A DNA stretch of 64,000 nt from Peronospora farinosa (Eukaryota > Oomycota > Peronosporomycetes > Peronosporales > Peronosporaceae), in NCBI GenBank assembly GCA_947646735.1, contig CANTFK010000848.1, forward strand, positions 1-64,000, in the 5' to 3' direction. The notes beneath the pieces are model-generated. The model did no database searches. It saw nothing but the letters and a program-made list of their open reading frames with translations, and was not told where the DNA came from. Positions 42,596 to 53,652 of the stretch are shown here, piece by piece. The position numbers and the translations under genes were made by a program. Every line of letters begins with the position of its first letter. Position 1 is the stretch's first letter.

Positions 42596-45011
42596 ATGGC
42601 GCCACAGTCGATTTCCGTACGTCTATTTATTCTTCTCCTATCATTTATTTCTACTATTTTCTACCTGTATCGTAATCATTTCTATTGTAGGAGTACACGC
42701 TGCTTGAATTTTTAGGTGAAGGTGCCACTGCTCAAGTTTATTTAGCAAAACACGAGGTTTCCGAGGCTCATGTAGCCATTAAAGTGATTGACAAGTTGTT
42801 AATTCAACGCTCACAGTTAGAGAGCAAAATTCAACAAGAAATGGTGCTTCATGCTGAATTAAATCATCCCAATGTTCTCCACGTTGAGAATGTTTTCGAA
42901 GATGCTCGAAATTATTATATGATTTTGGAATATTGTGCTCGTCGGTCGCTTTCGGCCATTGTCAAGACATTTCCAGCACGTCAAATGGAAGAAAAAATGG
43001 CGAAAAAAATATTTCGTCAAGTGGTGACGGGTGTCGTGTATTTACATGCCAATGACGTGATCCATCGAGATCTAAAACTTGCCAATTTGTTGATAACTAA
43101 GGACGGGGAGGTCAAAATCTCGGATTTTGGACTTGCAGCGAGACTTGGGTGAGGACGGAGATTTTTTTTCTCTCTTTTTTGTGAAGTGCTGGGAGAGAAT
43201 AGTGGATTGGTTTTTCTTTGCTGAGTTTTTGGTGTGAATTGTAGGGAGGATCATGTGACAATGTGTGGTACGCCTAATTTCATTGCACCAGAAGTGTTGA
43301 CGGCAGAGAACGAGCCATACAATGAGACGGTGGATATTTGGTCTCTAGGGTGTATTTTGTACTGTTTGCTGCTCGGCAAAGCGCCGTTTGAAGGCCGTAA
43401 AGTCAGGTGAGATGGATGAGTGTACATTGACAAAGGTGCAAGGAGTCTAATGGGTCTTGTTGTGTTACATAGTGAAACGTTGGAGAATGTGGCGAATGCA
43501 GGACAGACCCCGCTAAAGTTTCCTGACGGCTTCTCGTCATCTGCCGGCGACTTGATCAAACGGCTGCTTAGTTCAGTATGTTCTCTGCGTCAAATAGCGT
43601 GATGGACTCTTGCTCACGCTTGTGTTTTTCTGTGTCGTTGAAGAATCCACGTAGTCGTCCATCGGCCAAGCAAATCCTGCTACACCCTTGGCTCCGTGAG
43701 CTGTCTCACAAGCGTGCAACGCCACCATCTTGCGGTACACGCAAATCTCTAGTGCGGATACCTCCACACCCTCGAGCTTCATCTCGATCTCCTAAAAGCT
43801 TGCGCGATAATCGCAGAGCAACGATATCTCGGTCGATGAGAGAGGAGGAGCAATTTCTATCATCGTCTACCTCATCTGCTCCACTCAAAGTCGAAAGGCG
43901 GCGCACGCTCAGAGACAGTCATGCCGGCTCGATGCAGCGCGGCCTGCTCGACGCTCCTGCGAATGAGATGAGGGGGGTTTCTCAATTTCAGCCGATGATG
44001 TCTGCTCTCGGGAACACTAGCAGCGACAGCAATTGTAGCCCCGATGATGATAGTATGAACCTCGATGAAGACTCCATCGATCTCTCCGAGCAATCGTTGC
44101 CAACGCGAAATGGCCATGACAGGCGGAAGGATGAACACACGTCACCTGACCGAGTTGATCAGTCACTTCTTGCAGTATCCAGGATCTCTGGACCAGCCAT
44201 ATCAGTTATCATGCATTTGGAATTGCAAAACCTGACATGGTTCGAGATTTCTCAAGCCAGCGTTGGCAATGTGAGCGATGCGAAGGTGCAATTGCAGTGG
44301 AGTTGCAAGGAACCAGCTGAAGTCGGCAGTCCACCGACATTCGAACTAAAAGTATCAAACGGGTGGAAAGGAAGCTACGATTTAGCTACTGGGGTGTTTA
44401 CAGCCATGACAAACGACGGTGATCCATTGCGTTACGAGATTCCTGGAGTGAGAAAAGCACGAACTGGTGTCAATATGACTTTGAGTTCATCCCGGAGATC
44501 ACCTTCTCAGCGCCCGTTCTTGCCACCATTGGTTCGGTTTTGCCAATGTCTTGCATTACGCAGCATGCAGTTGCGCCAAATTGCACTACGAGGTGAATTC
44601 AGCAAGCTTCCATTCGTCCATTATGATACACTTCCAGAGTCATTGTTGGCATCCTTCCACTATCGAACCACTTTTTTTACTCAAGGTGCTAGACGTGGGA
44701 CACAAGGAGATTCGTATGAAGCACAGAGAGAAGTCGACATTGCTGGAATTGGACGTGGACAAATTGATGCAAGTGGAGACTTGAAAGTTGTGTATTTGGA
44801 TGGAGCTCAGCTTATTTTGGCAGCAAGTGGGTTGCAATTACGTTTCCGGCCATCTTGGACAAGTGATATTTATGGCACGGACAGTGTCCAGACTGAAGAT
44901 GTCTTTGAATTACTCACAACTGGCACAATGTCATCATTTCTACCCTCAGCAGTGAAACAAAAGTTGGCGAGTATTCCCGAGTTTATTCGACGGCTCCAAG
45001 CAGCAACCTAG
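42596..45011 (+). CDS. PLK4: Polo-like kinase 4 (PLK4/SAK) homologue
   Basis: Five exons: 42596-42616, 42691-43148, 43245-43406, 43473-43575 and 43644-45011; phases match throughout and give 703 residues. The first exon codes only seven residues. Kinase motifs: [50 protein letters not shown] and [15 protein letters not shown], closest to PLK4. After a Ser/Arg-rich linker of about 120 residues, the rest is consistent with cryptic polo boxes; the last 60 residues ([21 protein letters not shown] as two overlapping strands) resemble the third polo box. PLK4 starts centriole or basal-body duplication, which fits an organism with flagellate zoospores. It lies 336 bp downstream of SAR1, which is also on the plus strand. 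Confidence 0.85.
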
Positions 45012-45061
45012 TTGGTGTGCATGCGTCCTATTTCGTACACAGTTACGATATTATCTTTACT

Positions 45062-45157
45062 AGTAGCCTAAATATCAAGATATTCTCCTTTGCTAGTAGC
45101 CTAAATATCAAGATATTATCCTTTGCTCGTAGCCTAAATATCGAAATATTATCTCAA
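45062..45157. repeat. Three copies of a 33-bp tandem repeat
   Basis: The unit AGTAGCCTAAATATCAAGAT followed by ATT-TCCTTTGCT-type sequence repeats three times at 45062, 45095 and 45128 with a few changes in the last copy. It lies in the 200-bp gap between PLK4 and the FAM241-like gene, so it is either PLK4 3' flank or FAM241 promoter. Confidence 0.8.
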
Positions 45158-45213
45158 CTGATATAAAATATCCGCCACGTCGGCCAAGCACAGAACCAAG
45201 CGGATAGTTTTAC

Positions 45214-45582
45214 ATGGTGCATATTATCAATGGAGAGATCGTACCCGACGATGATCCGCGAGTACGTGCACGACAGCAACAGCCACAACAAACTCAAAGA
45301 CGTTTTGGATCAGTAGAAGGAGTTTCTTCATCATCATCATCTACAACTCAAGTGGTTCGTCCAGGTGCTGGGACGTCGGCATTTCAAAATTTGATACGTC
45401 AAGTGGGACTCGAAGGCTCCGTAATTATTCCAGCAATATTGGGATTTCCTGCAAGACCGGTTCAAAAGATCCACTTATTAATGGCCGTCATCCTCACGGT
45501 TTTCTTTGGTTGGCGAGCTTTGGCATTTCTAGCTTTTGCCTTTTTTCTTCTAACACAAGAGCCCCCTCCAAGACAAAGTTAG
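45214..45582 (+). CDS. FAM241-like small membrane protein
   Basis: Single exon, 122 residues. It begins MVHIINGEIVPDDDPRVRAR, which matches the start of the FAM241 (DUF4605) family almost residue by residue. A Gln/Ser-rich linker follows, then a C-terminal hydrophobic hairpin (IHLLMAVILTVFFGWRALAF continuing to FLLTQE) expected in the ER membrane. The function of the family is largely unknown. No signal peptide is present, so it is probably tail-anchored. It is followed by the kinase gene on the opposite strand, 86 bp away. Confidence 0.8.
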   Translation: MVHIINGEIVPDDDPRVRARQQQPQQTQRRFGSVEGVSSSSSSTTQVVRPGAGTSAFQNLIRQVGLEGSVIIPAILGFPARPVQKIHLLMAVILTVFFGWRALAFLAFAFFLLTQEPPPRQS

Positions 45583-45668
45583 GAAGGAAGGAAGGAAGGA
45601 CAGTTTCTAGGACAGTTTCTAGGACTGCATAGTCAAATGATATGATAATAAAATGTGTTTGGTTTGAT

Positions 45669-46715
45669 CTATCTACAAGGTGGTGCTAGGAACGGGTGTT
45701 TGGCTACTTGTTCAAGTGTCGGTCGTTGATGTGGATTGATGGTTAATAGCTTTTCCATGAGGTCATAGGCTTGATCCGAGAGCTTCCGAGGAAACCTTTG
45801 ACACAGGTTGCGAATGCCACCACCACCTTCACTTAACACACGAAAGTGACGGTCTTCCGAGCTTGGTTTTTCGACAAGAGGAGCTCCGGATAACATGATT
45901 GCAAGCAAGACACCAAGAGACCAAATGTCTGCTGTCAATGGGTTGTAAGATTCTTTTGCTCGGAAGACTTCAGGAGCCATGTACCAGACTTTTCCAACTC
46001 GTCCAGGAGCTAGAAGTTTGCCATGCTGAGTAGCCAGACCAAAGTCGCAGACGTAACAAACACCTTTAGCATCTAGTAGCACATTTTCCAATGAAATGTC
46101 ACGATGAGCCAAACCATTCTCCTTCATACAAAGCAAGCCACATACGACATCGCGAAGGAACCGACGAGCGGTTGCTTCGGGTAGTTGACCTTTTGTTGGA
46201 CTCTGACGCACAACGTCAAACAAGTCGCCACCGGAGCAGAAAGGGAAAACCAGGTACAAATTGCCACCACATTGAATCTCTTCCTCCAATAGCAACAGGT
46301 TCGTCGTTCGTGCAGCTACGAGTTTACGGTGAATGGCGCGTTCCTGTTGCAAGCTTTCAACCACTTGGATCTCGGTACCGATCGTCACTTGAGCGCGAGC
46401 ACAGCGGAGGTCCACGCGCTTGACGGCGACTTGTCGACACGTCTTGGAGTCGAGACATAGAAGCACTTCTCCAAAAAGTGCCGGCGCCAAAGTCTCCATG
46501 GTCTTCAAGTCCGTCAACCGTTGTGGTGGTGATCGGATGATTTTAGTAGAGACTTGCATTAAGACCACGGATTCGTGAGTGGGTTGCAATTGTAGAGACT
46601 GACGCAGAGTTTTCTTGTTCTTCTTGGATGTTGTGGCACTGCTAGACGAAGAGCTGCGTGTTGACGAGAATGTGGCTGTCAGGACTGCGTCCATGTAATT
46701 GCAAAGGAGTCTCAT
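45669..46715 (-). CDS. Protein kinase, HRDxSLEN group (copy 2)
   Basis: Single exon, 348 residues from the ATG at 46715. Motifs: VAVKRVDLRC with the ATP-binding Lys, FCSGGDLFDVV hinge, HRDISLENVLL, VCDFGLATQ, GKVWYMAPEVF, DIWSLGVLLAIMLSG and HPFLAPP at the end. Like copies 1 and 3, the residue two after HRD is Ser rather than Lys. The N-terminal 60 residues are Ser/Lys-rich and unlike the others. Unlike copy 1 it has no introns, as does copy 3. A regulatory or host-response role has been suggested for expanded oomycete kinase groups in general; nothing here shows the target. Confidence 0.88.
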   Translation of the reverse strand: MRLLCNYMDAVLTATFSSTRSSSSSSATTSKKNKKTLRQSLQLQPTHESVVLMQVSTKIIRSPPQRLTDLKTMETLAPALFGEVLLCLDSKTCRQVAVKRVDLRCARAQVTIGTEIQVVESLQQERAIHRKLVAARTTNLLLLEEEIQCGGNLYLVFPFCSGGDLFDVVRQSPTKGQLPEATARRFLRDVVCGLLCMKENGLAHRDISLENVLLDAKGVCYVCDFGLATQHGKLLAPGRVGKVWYMAPEVFRAKESYNPLTADIWSLGVLLAIMLSGAPLVEKPSSEDRHFRVLSEGGGGIRNLCQRFPRKLSDQAYDLMEKLLTINPHQRPTLEQVAKHPFLAPPCR

Positions 46716-47463
46716 TGCAAGCCAACGCGTTGGAGAATGTAATCAATCGAGTGGAGTCGAGGAAGGCAATTGGAAAATGACATTGATCTCAATGAGTGGA
46801 CGCTAATGTACTTGATGCGAAGTCCAGACAGATTTGGGCAAAGGTGGCACTGCCGTTTCTTCTTGTCTGGTTTAAGATATGAGCAGCACGGATGCACATC
46901 CCTTTGTTCTTGCGTCCTACAAAGTCTTCTTGAAATTCATAGATATGCTGGGACCTAGACGAACTACATTTCTTGCAAGTAACGCAGCTGGCAAATCATC
47001 GATATGGTCGTCCAAAGAAAACCGAACCGCACGCACTACGGTGACGAGCCACAGACAGTGGGAGGTTTGCCGAACTCAGACAGTTATCGGCATCAAGCTT
47101 TTGAGTCGTCGCAGGGTCTATTTACCCCCTCCAAAAGTTCGATTGCCTTGCGTGCAGTAACGGTGAAGTATCGCGGCTTGATCAAGTGCGATTGATTGTT
47201 CATGCGAGTGGTAATTGTTCGTTCCATCGAAACGGCCACTCGACCATTTCATTGATCATATGCTTCAGTTCGAAGACGATTGTCACGTCGCGTGCGGTAA
47301 TTTAAGGAGTCGAGTCGCACATGATTGTTCAATTATAGCTGCGTGATTGTATGGTTTCGAGGATGACGGTTGTCCGTTAGCCAAGAGTCTTTGGTTCTTC
47401 GTCACCTAAAAAAGTAGGGCTCATCGACACTTACGAATAGGAACACGGATTGAAAGCAACAAT
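46716..47463. other. Divergent intergenic region
   Basis: About 750 bp between the divergent kinase and Cys-rich surface protein genes. Two overlapping plus-strand frames (46879-47160 and 47004-47195) start with ATG, but I found no splice pattern or family that would support them. It probably contains both promoters. Confidence 0.4.
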
Positions 47464-48542
47464 ATGCGGTCTTGGTTAGTTTTTCTGGCACTGCTTGCAA
47501 ATGTAACGACCTTGAGGTGGTTTATTCTAGGTAAGCAAGCACCGATGTACGTGTGCTACATCCTCCATGATGGTGCTAACTGTGTCATGTACTACCCCAC
47601 GTTGTGCTGCAGTGGAAGCGACAGCATGCGCCCAAATCTGCTACACAACAGAGCTGACGGGATTCGGGCCGGGTGGCATCCCTGGTTGTTCTTGCACCGG
47701 TTCGGATGCAGGGGCACGTACTGGAGAAGGAGATTGCAATTGTGGCCAATGCTACACCAAGTCACAAGGCACCGTCTACGGCTATGCGATCAACCCTGAC
47801 GGCACGTGTACATACGGCACGAACTGTGGAAGTTGCGACTACTCGTCCAGTTTATCAATCAGCACTAGCTCCACTCTCGTGACATCGACGCCGCCGTTGT
47901 CTCCCACACCGTCACCGGTGCCTGCCACCTTGGAGCATTCCATCACTTCAGGTAACATGAAGGCATCGAAAAGGTACTCGTTGTTTCGTACGCAAGACTG
48001 ACTTGCTTGTTGCGTGCTTACAGAAACAAACTCATCGTCGTTAGACTCTACCTCATCGTCGTCGAGCGCTTCAACGTTGTCAAACGCGGCCTCCACATTG
48101 TCAAACACAACTTCATCGTCGACTGTCGACTCAAACAGCACATCAGACACAGCCTCTATAGACAGCAGCAGCTCTATTTCGAGCGACAAAAGTGATGAAA
48201 CGACAGACAGCCTTGCAGACAGTAACAGTACGTAGAAACTTGCTGGCTCTCACTCTTGATGCTTAGAATGTTAGCTAATGTGATGCTCGTTTGTCAACAG
48301 CAATCGATATAGGTCTGCATACGTGGCAAATTATACTGGCAATTTGCTGTGGCGTGCTCGTGCTCGTCGTTGCAGTCGTGTCCGTGTGTTCGTGCTACTG
48401 CAAAGTGCGAAACCGCTTGAATGAGCACGAGGAAGCTCAAACCGGCTATTACAATCAGCAAGCGCATGGGGTTCCGCCTAAAGCTACGAGTAGATCGATA
48501 CTAACAGCAGCTTCATGTATTAAATCACCGACCATTGTATAA
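47464..48542 (+). CDS. Cys-rich single-pass surface protein with Ser/Thr stalk
   Basis: Four exons, 47464-47530, 47613-47951, 48024-48227 and 48301-48542, all introns GT-AG and phase 1, give 283 residues. The first exon is a signal peptide (MRSWLVFLALLANVTTLRWF). Exon 2 is a compact domain with about a dozen Cys in CAQICYTTELTG, GCSCTGSD, DCNCGQCY and CTYGTNCGSC. Exon 3 is almost purely Ser, Thr, Asn and Asp, like an O-glycosylated stalk. Exon 4 has one membrane helix (IILAICCGVLVLVVAVVSV) and a 50-residue cytosolic tail beginning YCKVRNRLNEHEE. The one-module-per-exon layout with symmetrical phase 1 introns is typical of proteins assembled by exon shuffling. I do not recognise the Cys domain. 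A surface receptor or adhesion role is a guess. Confidence 0.8.
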
Positions 48543-48902
48543 AGCTACATTTGAATCTCTTGAAGTGTCAACTATTCGACTTAATATGCTGTAGAGCTCC
48601 ATCTGAGCATAGGAATACGAAATGGCGCACACTACAGTATTTATGGCGATGACAATGTCTACTTCATGAGGTTCTTGTTATGCTTACACACTTCTATCTA
48701 TCTAAACTACTTGTCTCTATTTTCCATTTCTCTTACAAATGAGTGGTAAGTCTGGGCATGCAACCCAATTAAATACACGTTACTCCCGACGTCGAGCGGT
48801 CTGCGGCCTCCGTATAAGATCAATTGACAGACTCTTGCGATGTGGCCGGTTGATACGAGCCACAAGCTCGGCCAATCTACGTAAACGATGACCAAGCCAC
48901 CT
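48543..48902. other. Convergent 3' spacer
   Basis: About 360 bp between the convergent surface-protein and kinase genes. No gene seen. Confidence 0.4.
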
Positions 48903-50030
48903 TCAGGCGCCATGTGCCAGGCGTTTGGCATGTGCTCGTTTAGAAGATCCCGAGTCATGGTTTAAAGCCATCACACGCTTATTGTTATGGCGGGAGAAGA
49001 AGCGGTGGATCTTATGGAACAGAAGACGGTAGCCACTGCGTTCAATGCCATCCGACTCGGGACGTCTCGACGAGGACACGACTGACGAGTACGAGACTGT
49101 AGGCTGTGAGATCTTGACTGGTGATGCGACACGCGTCTGCTCAGCTTTTGGCACCACAATCAGCTGCGAAGAAGCAATGGAGCTGGAACGTAATAGAAAT
49201 GGGTGAGATACAACCTCACCCATTGAGATGCGCTGCTCAGGATCAACCTCAAGCATGTTCGAGAGGAGATCAATAGCAGTAGCTGGGAGATCATTTGTGA
49301 GTCCCCATCGATCAATGAGTTTCCTCACACCTTTGTTCATAATGAGTCGGAATCTTGCATCCGCTGATGACGCTGTTTCCACGGGTGGTGCACCAATGAG
49401 CATAATAAACAGCATGACACCGAGGGACCAGACATCAGCTTTGGTAGCATTGTATTGAATTCCTGCTAGTACTTCTGGAGCCATGTAAAATAGTTTCCCA
49501 ACAGTCTCCTTACTGAATTTAGCAGTCGAAGTAGCAAGTCCAAAGTCACAGACTTGACATTGATCGTCGTCCGTTACAAGGACGTTCTCCAACGACAGAT
49601 CACGGTGTGCAAAACCATTGAGATGGAGAAACTGGACACCACTGGCAATCTGCCGCATGTACTTTTGAATAACTGGCAATTCTAGTTTGCCATCTTCTGC
49701 AGAGCTTACAAGCTCGTAGAGTTCTCCACGTGTACAAAAGTCCGACACGAGGTACAAATAGCCATCGAATTCAATCTCGTCACGTAGTTTTAGTACGTTC
49801 GAATGGCCACCGACACGATTAAGCTGATGATACAGTGCACGCTCTAGTGCCACATTCTCGCGGACCTTTTTGTTGGTAGCGAGCGTCAGCTGCGCATTAG
49901 CGGCGCTCTGCAGTACACGCTTAACAGCGACAAGATCGCCTGTGGGTTTATGCTGACACAAGAGCACATCACCAAATAGCGCAGGCGCAAGACGTCGTTG
50001 AATCACGTAATCGTCCAACTTTGCTACCAT
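48903..50030 (-). CDS. Protein kinase, HRDxSLEN group (copy 3)
   Basis: Single exon, 375 residues. MVAKLDDYVIQRRLAPALFG opens the kinase domain directly, and the phrase LAPALFGDVLLC is shared with copy 2 (LAPALFGEVLLC), showing the two are close relatives. Further motifs: VAVKRVLQ, FCTRGELYELV, HRDLSLENVLV, VCDFGLA, GKLFYMAPEVLAG, DVWSLGVMLFIMLIG and HPFLLRSSS. About 75 residues after the domain are Ser/Arg-rich and basic. The glycine loop is reduced to A-x-F-G-D, as in copy 2. All of Lys, HRD Asp and DFG are present, so catalysis is plausible. Confidence 0.9.
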   Translation of the reverse strand: MVAKLDDYVIQRRLAPALFGDVLLCQHKPTGDLVAVKRVLQSAANAQLTLATNKKVRENVALERALYHQLNRVGGHSNVLKLRDEIEFDGYLYLVSDFCTRGELYELVSSAEDGKLELPVIQKYMRQIASGVQFLHLNGFAHRDLSLENVLVTDDDQCQVCDFGLATSTAKFSKETVGKLFYMAPEVLAGIQYNATKADVWSLGVMLFIMLIGAPPVETASSADARFRLIMNKGVRKLIDRWGLTNDLPATAIDLLSNMLEVDPEQRISMGEVVSHPFLLRSSSIASSQLIVVPKAEQTRVASPVKISQPTVSYSSVVSSSRRPESDGIERSGYRLLFHKIHRFFSRHNNKRVMALNHDSGSSKRAHAKRLAHGA

Positions 50031-52116
50031 TTTTTCTATATAATAAATCTGACTGAAGGGTGTCGTGTATGTGTCTCTTTGAGTGCAAATTGGGGAATGA
50101 CGAGCTCGCGGCGTCGTGCAAAAGCCGTTCTGTGGAGAAAAAAGGGCGGTTTTATCGCATATATCTTGACCATCACTCGGAGAAATGCAATCAGACGTTC
50201 AGAGGAGTATCCTTGCAATACTAAAACCAAGTGAACAAATGGCCTTGGCAGAGGGCAGGAAAATGTTTGGAAAGTTTAAATATTTGCACAAAGTATAAGA
50301 CTCCAGACTTTGGCTGGCCAATGACTATCAGTAGGGCCGCATACATTATAATTAAGCGCAATTGAGGCCTTTTGTTTGTAAATATTTGCAGTTAGAACGT
50401 GCGAGGTGTGACGTGGCGGCGAATAAGCCTTTTGGATATTAATTTCAGACAGATATGAAACTGAGGTTGAACCGTTTGTTGTTGTTAAACTACGAGCACA
50501 TCATCAAGATGAAGTATACCGAGAAATACTACAAGTCGACACTACGTTACTTGCAGACAAATGAGCAAATTCCAGGAACGTGAGTTGAAGCATCAAATTG
50601 GCTTGGACTATGTCTACTGATAAGACTCTTGAATACTGGGCTCTAGTATTGCAGAGGGAATGGGACTTTTTTCTCAGGATTTTTGATATCATTTGACGCG
50701 ACTGGAGACGGAGCGAATCCGAGACAATCTTAGATAAATAGGTTAAATATATTCGTCGCGGTATTGTGAATCACTGTTTGCCATTTGGTTGTATCTATGT
50801 GTGTTACAAGTTGTAGTCACAGAATAAAAACACTCCATTCGATCCAGTTAGAAAGCTTCAACCACAAGTGTTTGCTACAACTTTAGTCGAGCGTATACCG
50901 ACTTGTCTTTGATGGCGGCACTCGCTGGCATGCGCAAGCGACAGATGGTGCTACAGTCCCACATGAGACGATTTTTCGCTTAATTGACGCTCCCTGGCCA
51001 GAGACAAGAGCTCCAATCGCCTAATAGCGTCCGTGTCGCGTGGGATCAGATTAAAAAGAAAAGCTTTAGAACAAGCAGGAACTTATTAGGGCAGATTTGA
51101 CTTGTGTGTAATTTATTACAAGGTTCTCGATTAACAGCGGTAACTGTCTTGTAGCACAAAAAGTCAGCTCGTAAAACGCTGTATCATCTTGCACCAGTAC
51201 GAGCCGAAACGGCCGTGCTCCACCGTGCGCCCGTCCTTTTGGCATCATTGGAACGGCCAACAGCCGCCCACCACGCACGCTGACTTAGCAGATCTCGACC
51301 TGACTGATGTAAGAGAATTTGTAGCATATCAGTAGGAAAGACTTCGCTGGCGTGTCTTGTCGACCGAATGTTTACCGAAAATGCAATATCACTTAATTTG
51401 GAACAGCTAGTTTTTACGGGATGTAATTACCAACGTACGAGCGAATCAAATTACGTTTTAACCACTGGTGTTGAAGAGGCCACTGATGTCTTGACTGGAT
51501 ACGCTCATCGCATGGGGCATTTCGACAATTGCAACTGATTAGAAGGCAAGCCTATAGATGGCAATAGCATTACTCTATTTTTATAAGGAGGTTCCAGTGA
51601 TGTCCAACTTTTGTTTTGGAATTACCGTCTGAAGAAGAATGAGGATATAAACTGGCTGTTTTTACTGAGGAACTCTCCATTTTCTTCTACCCGTGTCATG
51701 GGATAAGTGATGAATAGCTTTATATTCTGACACCTCTTGTATGAGTGCGAGAGATGGCGATTTGCACCGCGTGCGATCGCACACCCTCGTGCGATGAGCA
51801 GAATCATGCTTACTTTCTGATCTCCCATTAATAACAATAATAACAATTGCAGTAGCTACTAGTAGGAAAGTCTCTACACTCAGAGACGTTTTATTAGCAA
51901 CACAACGTGTTACGTTCAATGACGATACAATCAATCATCTAATAACTTTCGTTCTTCCTAGCACATCGTGCGGAGTCGATAATAAATCCGAGAACAATCT
52001 GCCATTTGCACTCTTTATAGGTACTTTATTCGTACTTGACTAAGCTAAATCTGGGCAAATAGGTCCATTTCTAAGGCTTAAACCACGTACGTACGCAACC
52101 TTAAAAGCCCGTAAAT
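50031..52116. other. Long gene-poor region
   Basis: About 2.1 kb between the kinase and GRASP genes, which point away from each other. Small frames (for example 51066-51278 on the minus strand, which lacks an ATG) show no family signature. Slightly coding-like sequence near 50900-51290 on the minus strand may be a decayed gene, but I cannot name it. The remainder is AT-rich. Confidence 0.4.
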
Positions 52117-53459
52117 ATGGGGAATGAAAGCTCGATGTTAGCTGAAGAGGAATATCTTCATCACGATAGAAAGAGCGAAAGTTCAGTTGAAGGTGGCGAA
52201 TGTTATGGTTTTCGTGTTCTCGGCATCCAGGAACAGTCGCCTGCTTCGACCGTGGGCTTTGTGAGCTTCTTTGACTTTATCCTCGAGGCAAACGGTATTC
52301 GTCTTGTAAGTTCTTTTTATCCGTAATTTAACGTCATTTATCATCTAAAACGTCGTCTGTGACGTGTGTGATTTATTAAGGACACTCGGGACGCTACCCT
52401 AATGGAGCTTATTGCTCAGAGTGAAGACCGTCCTATGCAGCTTCGAGTATTTAATGTTAAGGCACAGACTTCAAGAGAATTGCAATTGACACCTAGTCGC
52501 AAATGGCCAGGCAAAGGATTACTAGGTGTGACGATTCGCTTTGATTCCTACGAAGGCGCTGAGGATCAATTACTTCACGTGCTGGTACTTTGTCCATTGT
52601 TGTCCATTTAGCTATTCAATGTATCACTTTATACATGTGTTTTTTTTCTCTTCTCTTGGTAGGACGTGGCAGAATCGTCACCAGCCGAGCGTGCAGGACT
52701 CCGAGCAAATTCGGACTATCTACTGGGCACACCGGAACGTGTGTTTACTAGTGCAGAGGATCTGCATGATGAGATTCTGGACGCACTGGATGGATCATTC
52801 CAATGTTATGTGTACAAGTGGGTGACTGAGATTTATGATACCATGAGAAAAAACGTAGTCGAAATTTACGATTTCTTGTGTGTGTCTAGCTCGCTTGATG
52901 ACCAGGTTCGCGTTGTGTCGATCGTTCCGACAGAGCGTTGGGGAGGTGATGGTGTACTTGGTGCTGAGGTTGGCCATGGTTACTTGCATCGACTGCCGTC
53001 TGTCTATCGGGGTACTGTTGGTTCATCGGTGGGTTTTGTCAATCTACCTAAGGATGCCAAGGCTGCAACGGATGCGTTCTGTAAGACAAGCTTTCATGCG
53101 ATGGGCTGTTATTTGTGTGAAGTGTTTTGATAATAAGTGAGACGTTGGTGTGTGCACTGATGTTTCCAGTGAAGCCGCAGCGACGCGACGAGGATAGTCA
53201 AGCTACTAGCGAAGGCCACAAAGAAGGCAATGAGGTTGTCAAGTCGGATACGATGTTAGCAGACCTCTCAGCACATTCTCCACAATGTGATGCAAACCAG
53301 CAGCCGATTGATACTGAATCATCTAATCCGGAAAATGATGATACGGCCTCTGGGACAACTAGCGAGATGAAGGCCGCTCCTTTAGCAAAGCCCCGATACG
53401 TAGCACACATGGATTTTCAGCTTCCTATCTCGACTATTGCCGTAGTTGCTGACCCGTGA
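52117..53459 (+). CDS. Golgi reassembly-stacking protein (GRASP55/65 homologue)
   Basis: Four exons, 52117-52305, 52381-52584, 52663-53080 and 53170-53459, introns 75-89 bp, give 366 residues. It begins MGNESS, so Gly2 is a likely N-myristoylation site. Two PDZ-like halves follow: YGFRVLGIQEQSPASTVGF to FDFILEANG, then WPGKGLLGVTIRFDSYEGAE leading to VAESSPAERAGLR and DYLLGTP, and the block GGDGVLGAEVGHGYLHRLP that closes the GRASP domain. The last 100 residues are a low-complexity, Ser/Pro-type regulatory tail, as in animals. GRASPs tether Golgi cisternae and take part in unconventional secretion. Placement of the third intron is inferred from frame and consensus; reading through it would end the protein at 53130 without the tail. 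Confidence 0.88.
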
Positions 53460-53652
53460 AGATTCAGAAATGTCATTGGCAAGATGAAAGTACTGACGTA
53501 TTTCGTTACGAAGCTGTTGAATGATAAAGTGTGCGTTCAATATACTCGCTTCTTACACCAATGATTGCATACGCTTTGTCTACTGATCCTAGACAGGTGG
53601 TCGTAACATCTTCGACTTTGAGTATCACTTTTTCTATTGGACAGGAACAGAA
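53460..53652. other. Flank between GRASP and the Gypsy element
   Basis: About 190 bp of GRASP 3' flank. The final five bases, CAGAA at 53648-53652, are the left copy of the target-site duplication of the Gypsy element; the right copy is at 61757-61761. Confidence 0.7.

Noticed and set aside
46879..47195. Two overlapping short frames with ATG between the kinase and the surface-protein gene
   Set aside because: No acceptor or donor pair links them, no domain is seen, and they lie in a likely double promoter.
51066..51278. 70-codon minus-strand frame in the 2-kb gap before GRASP
   Set aside because: It has no ATG start and no recognisable family; at most a decayed gene.
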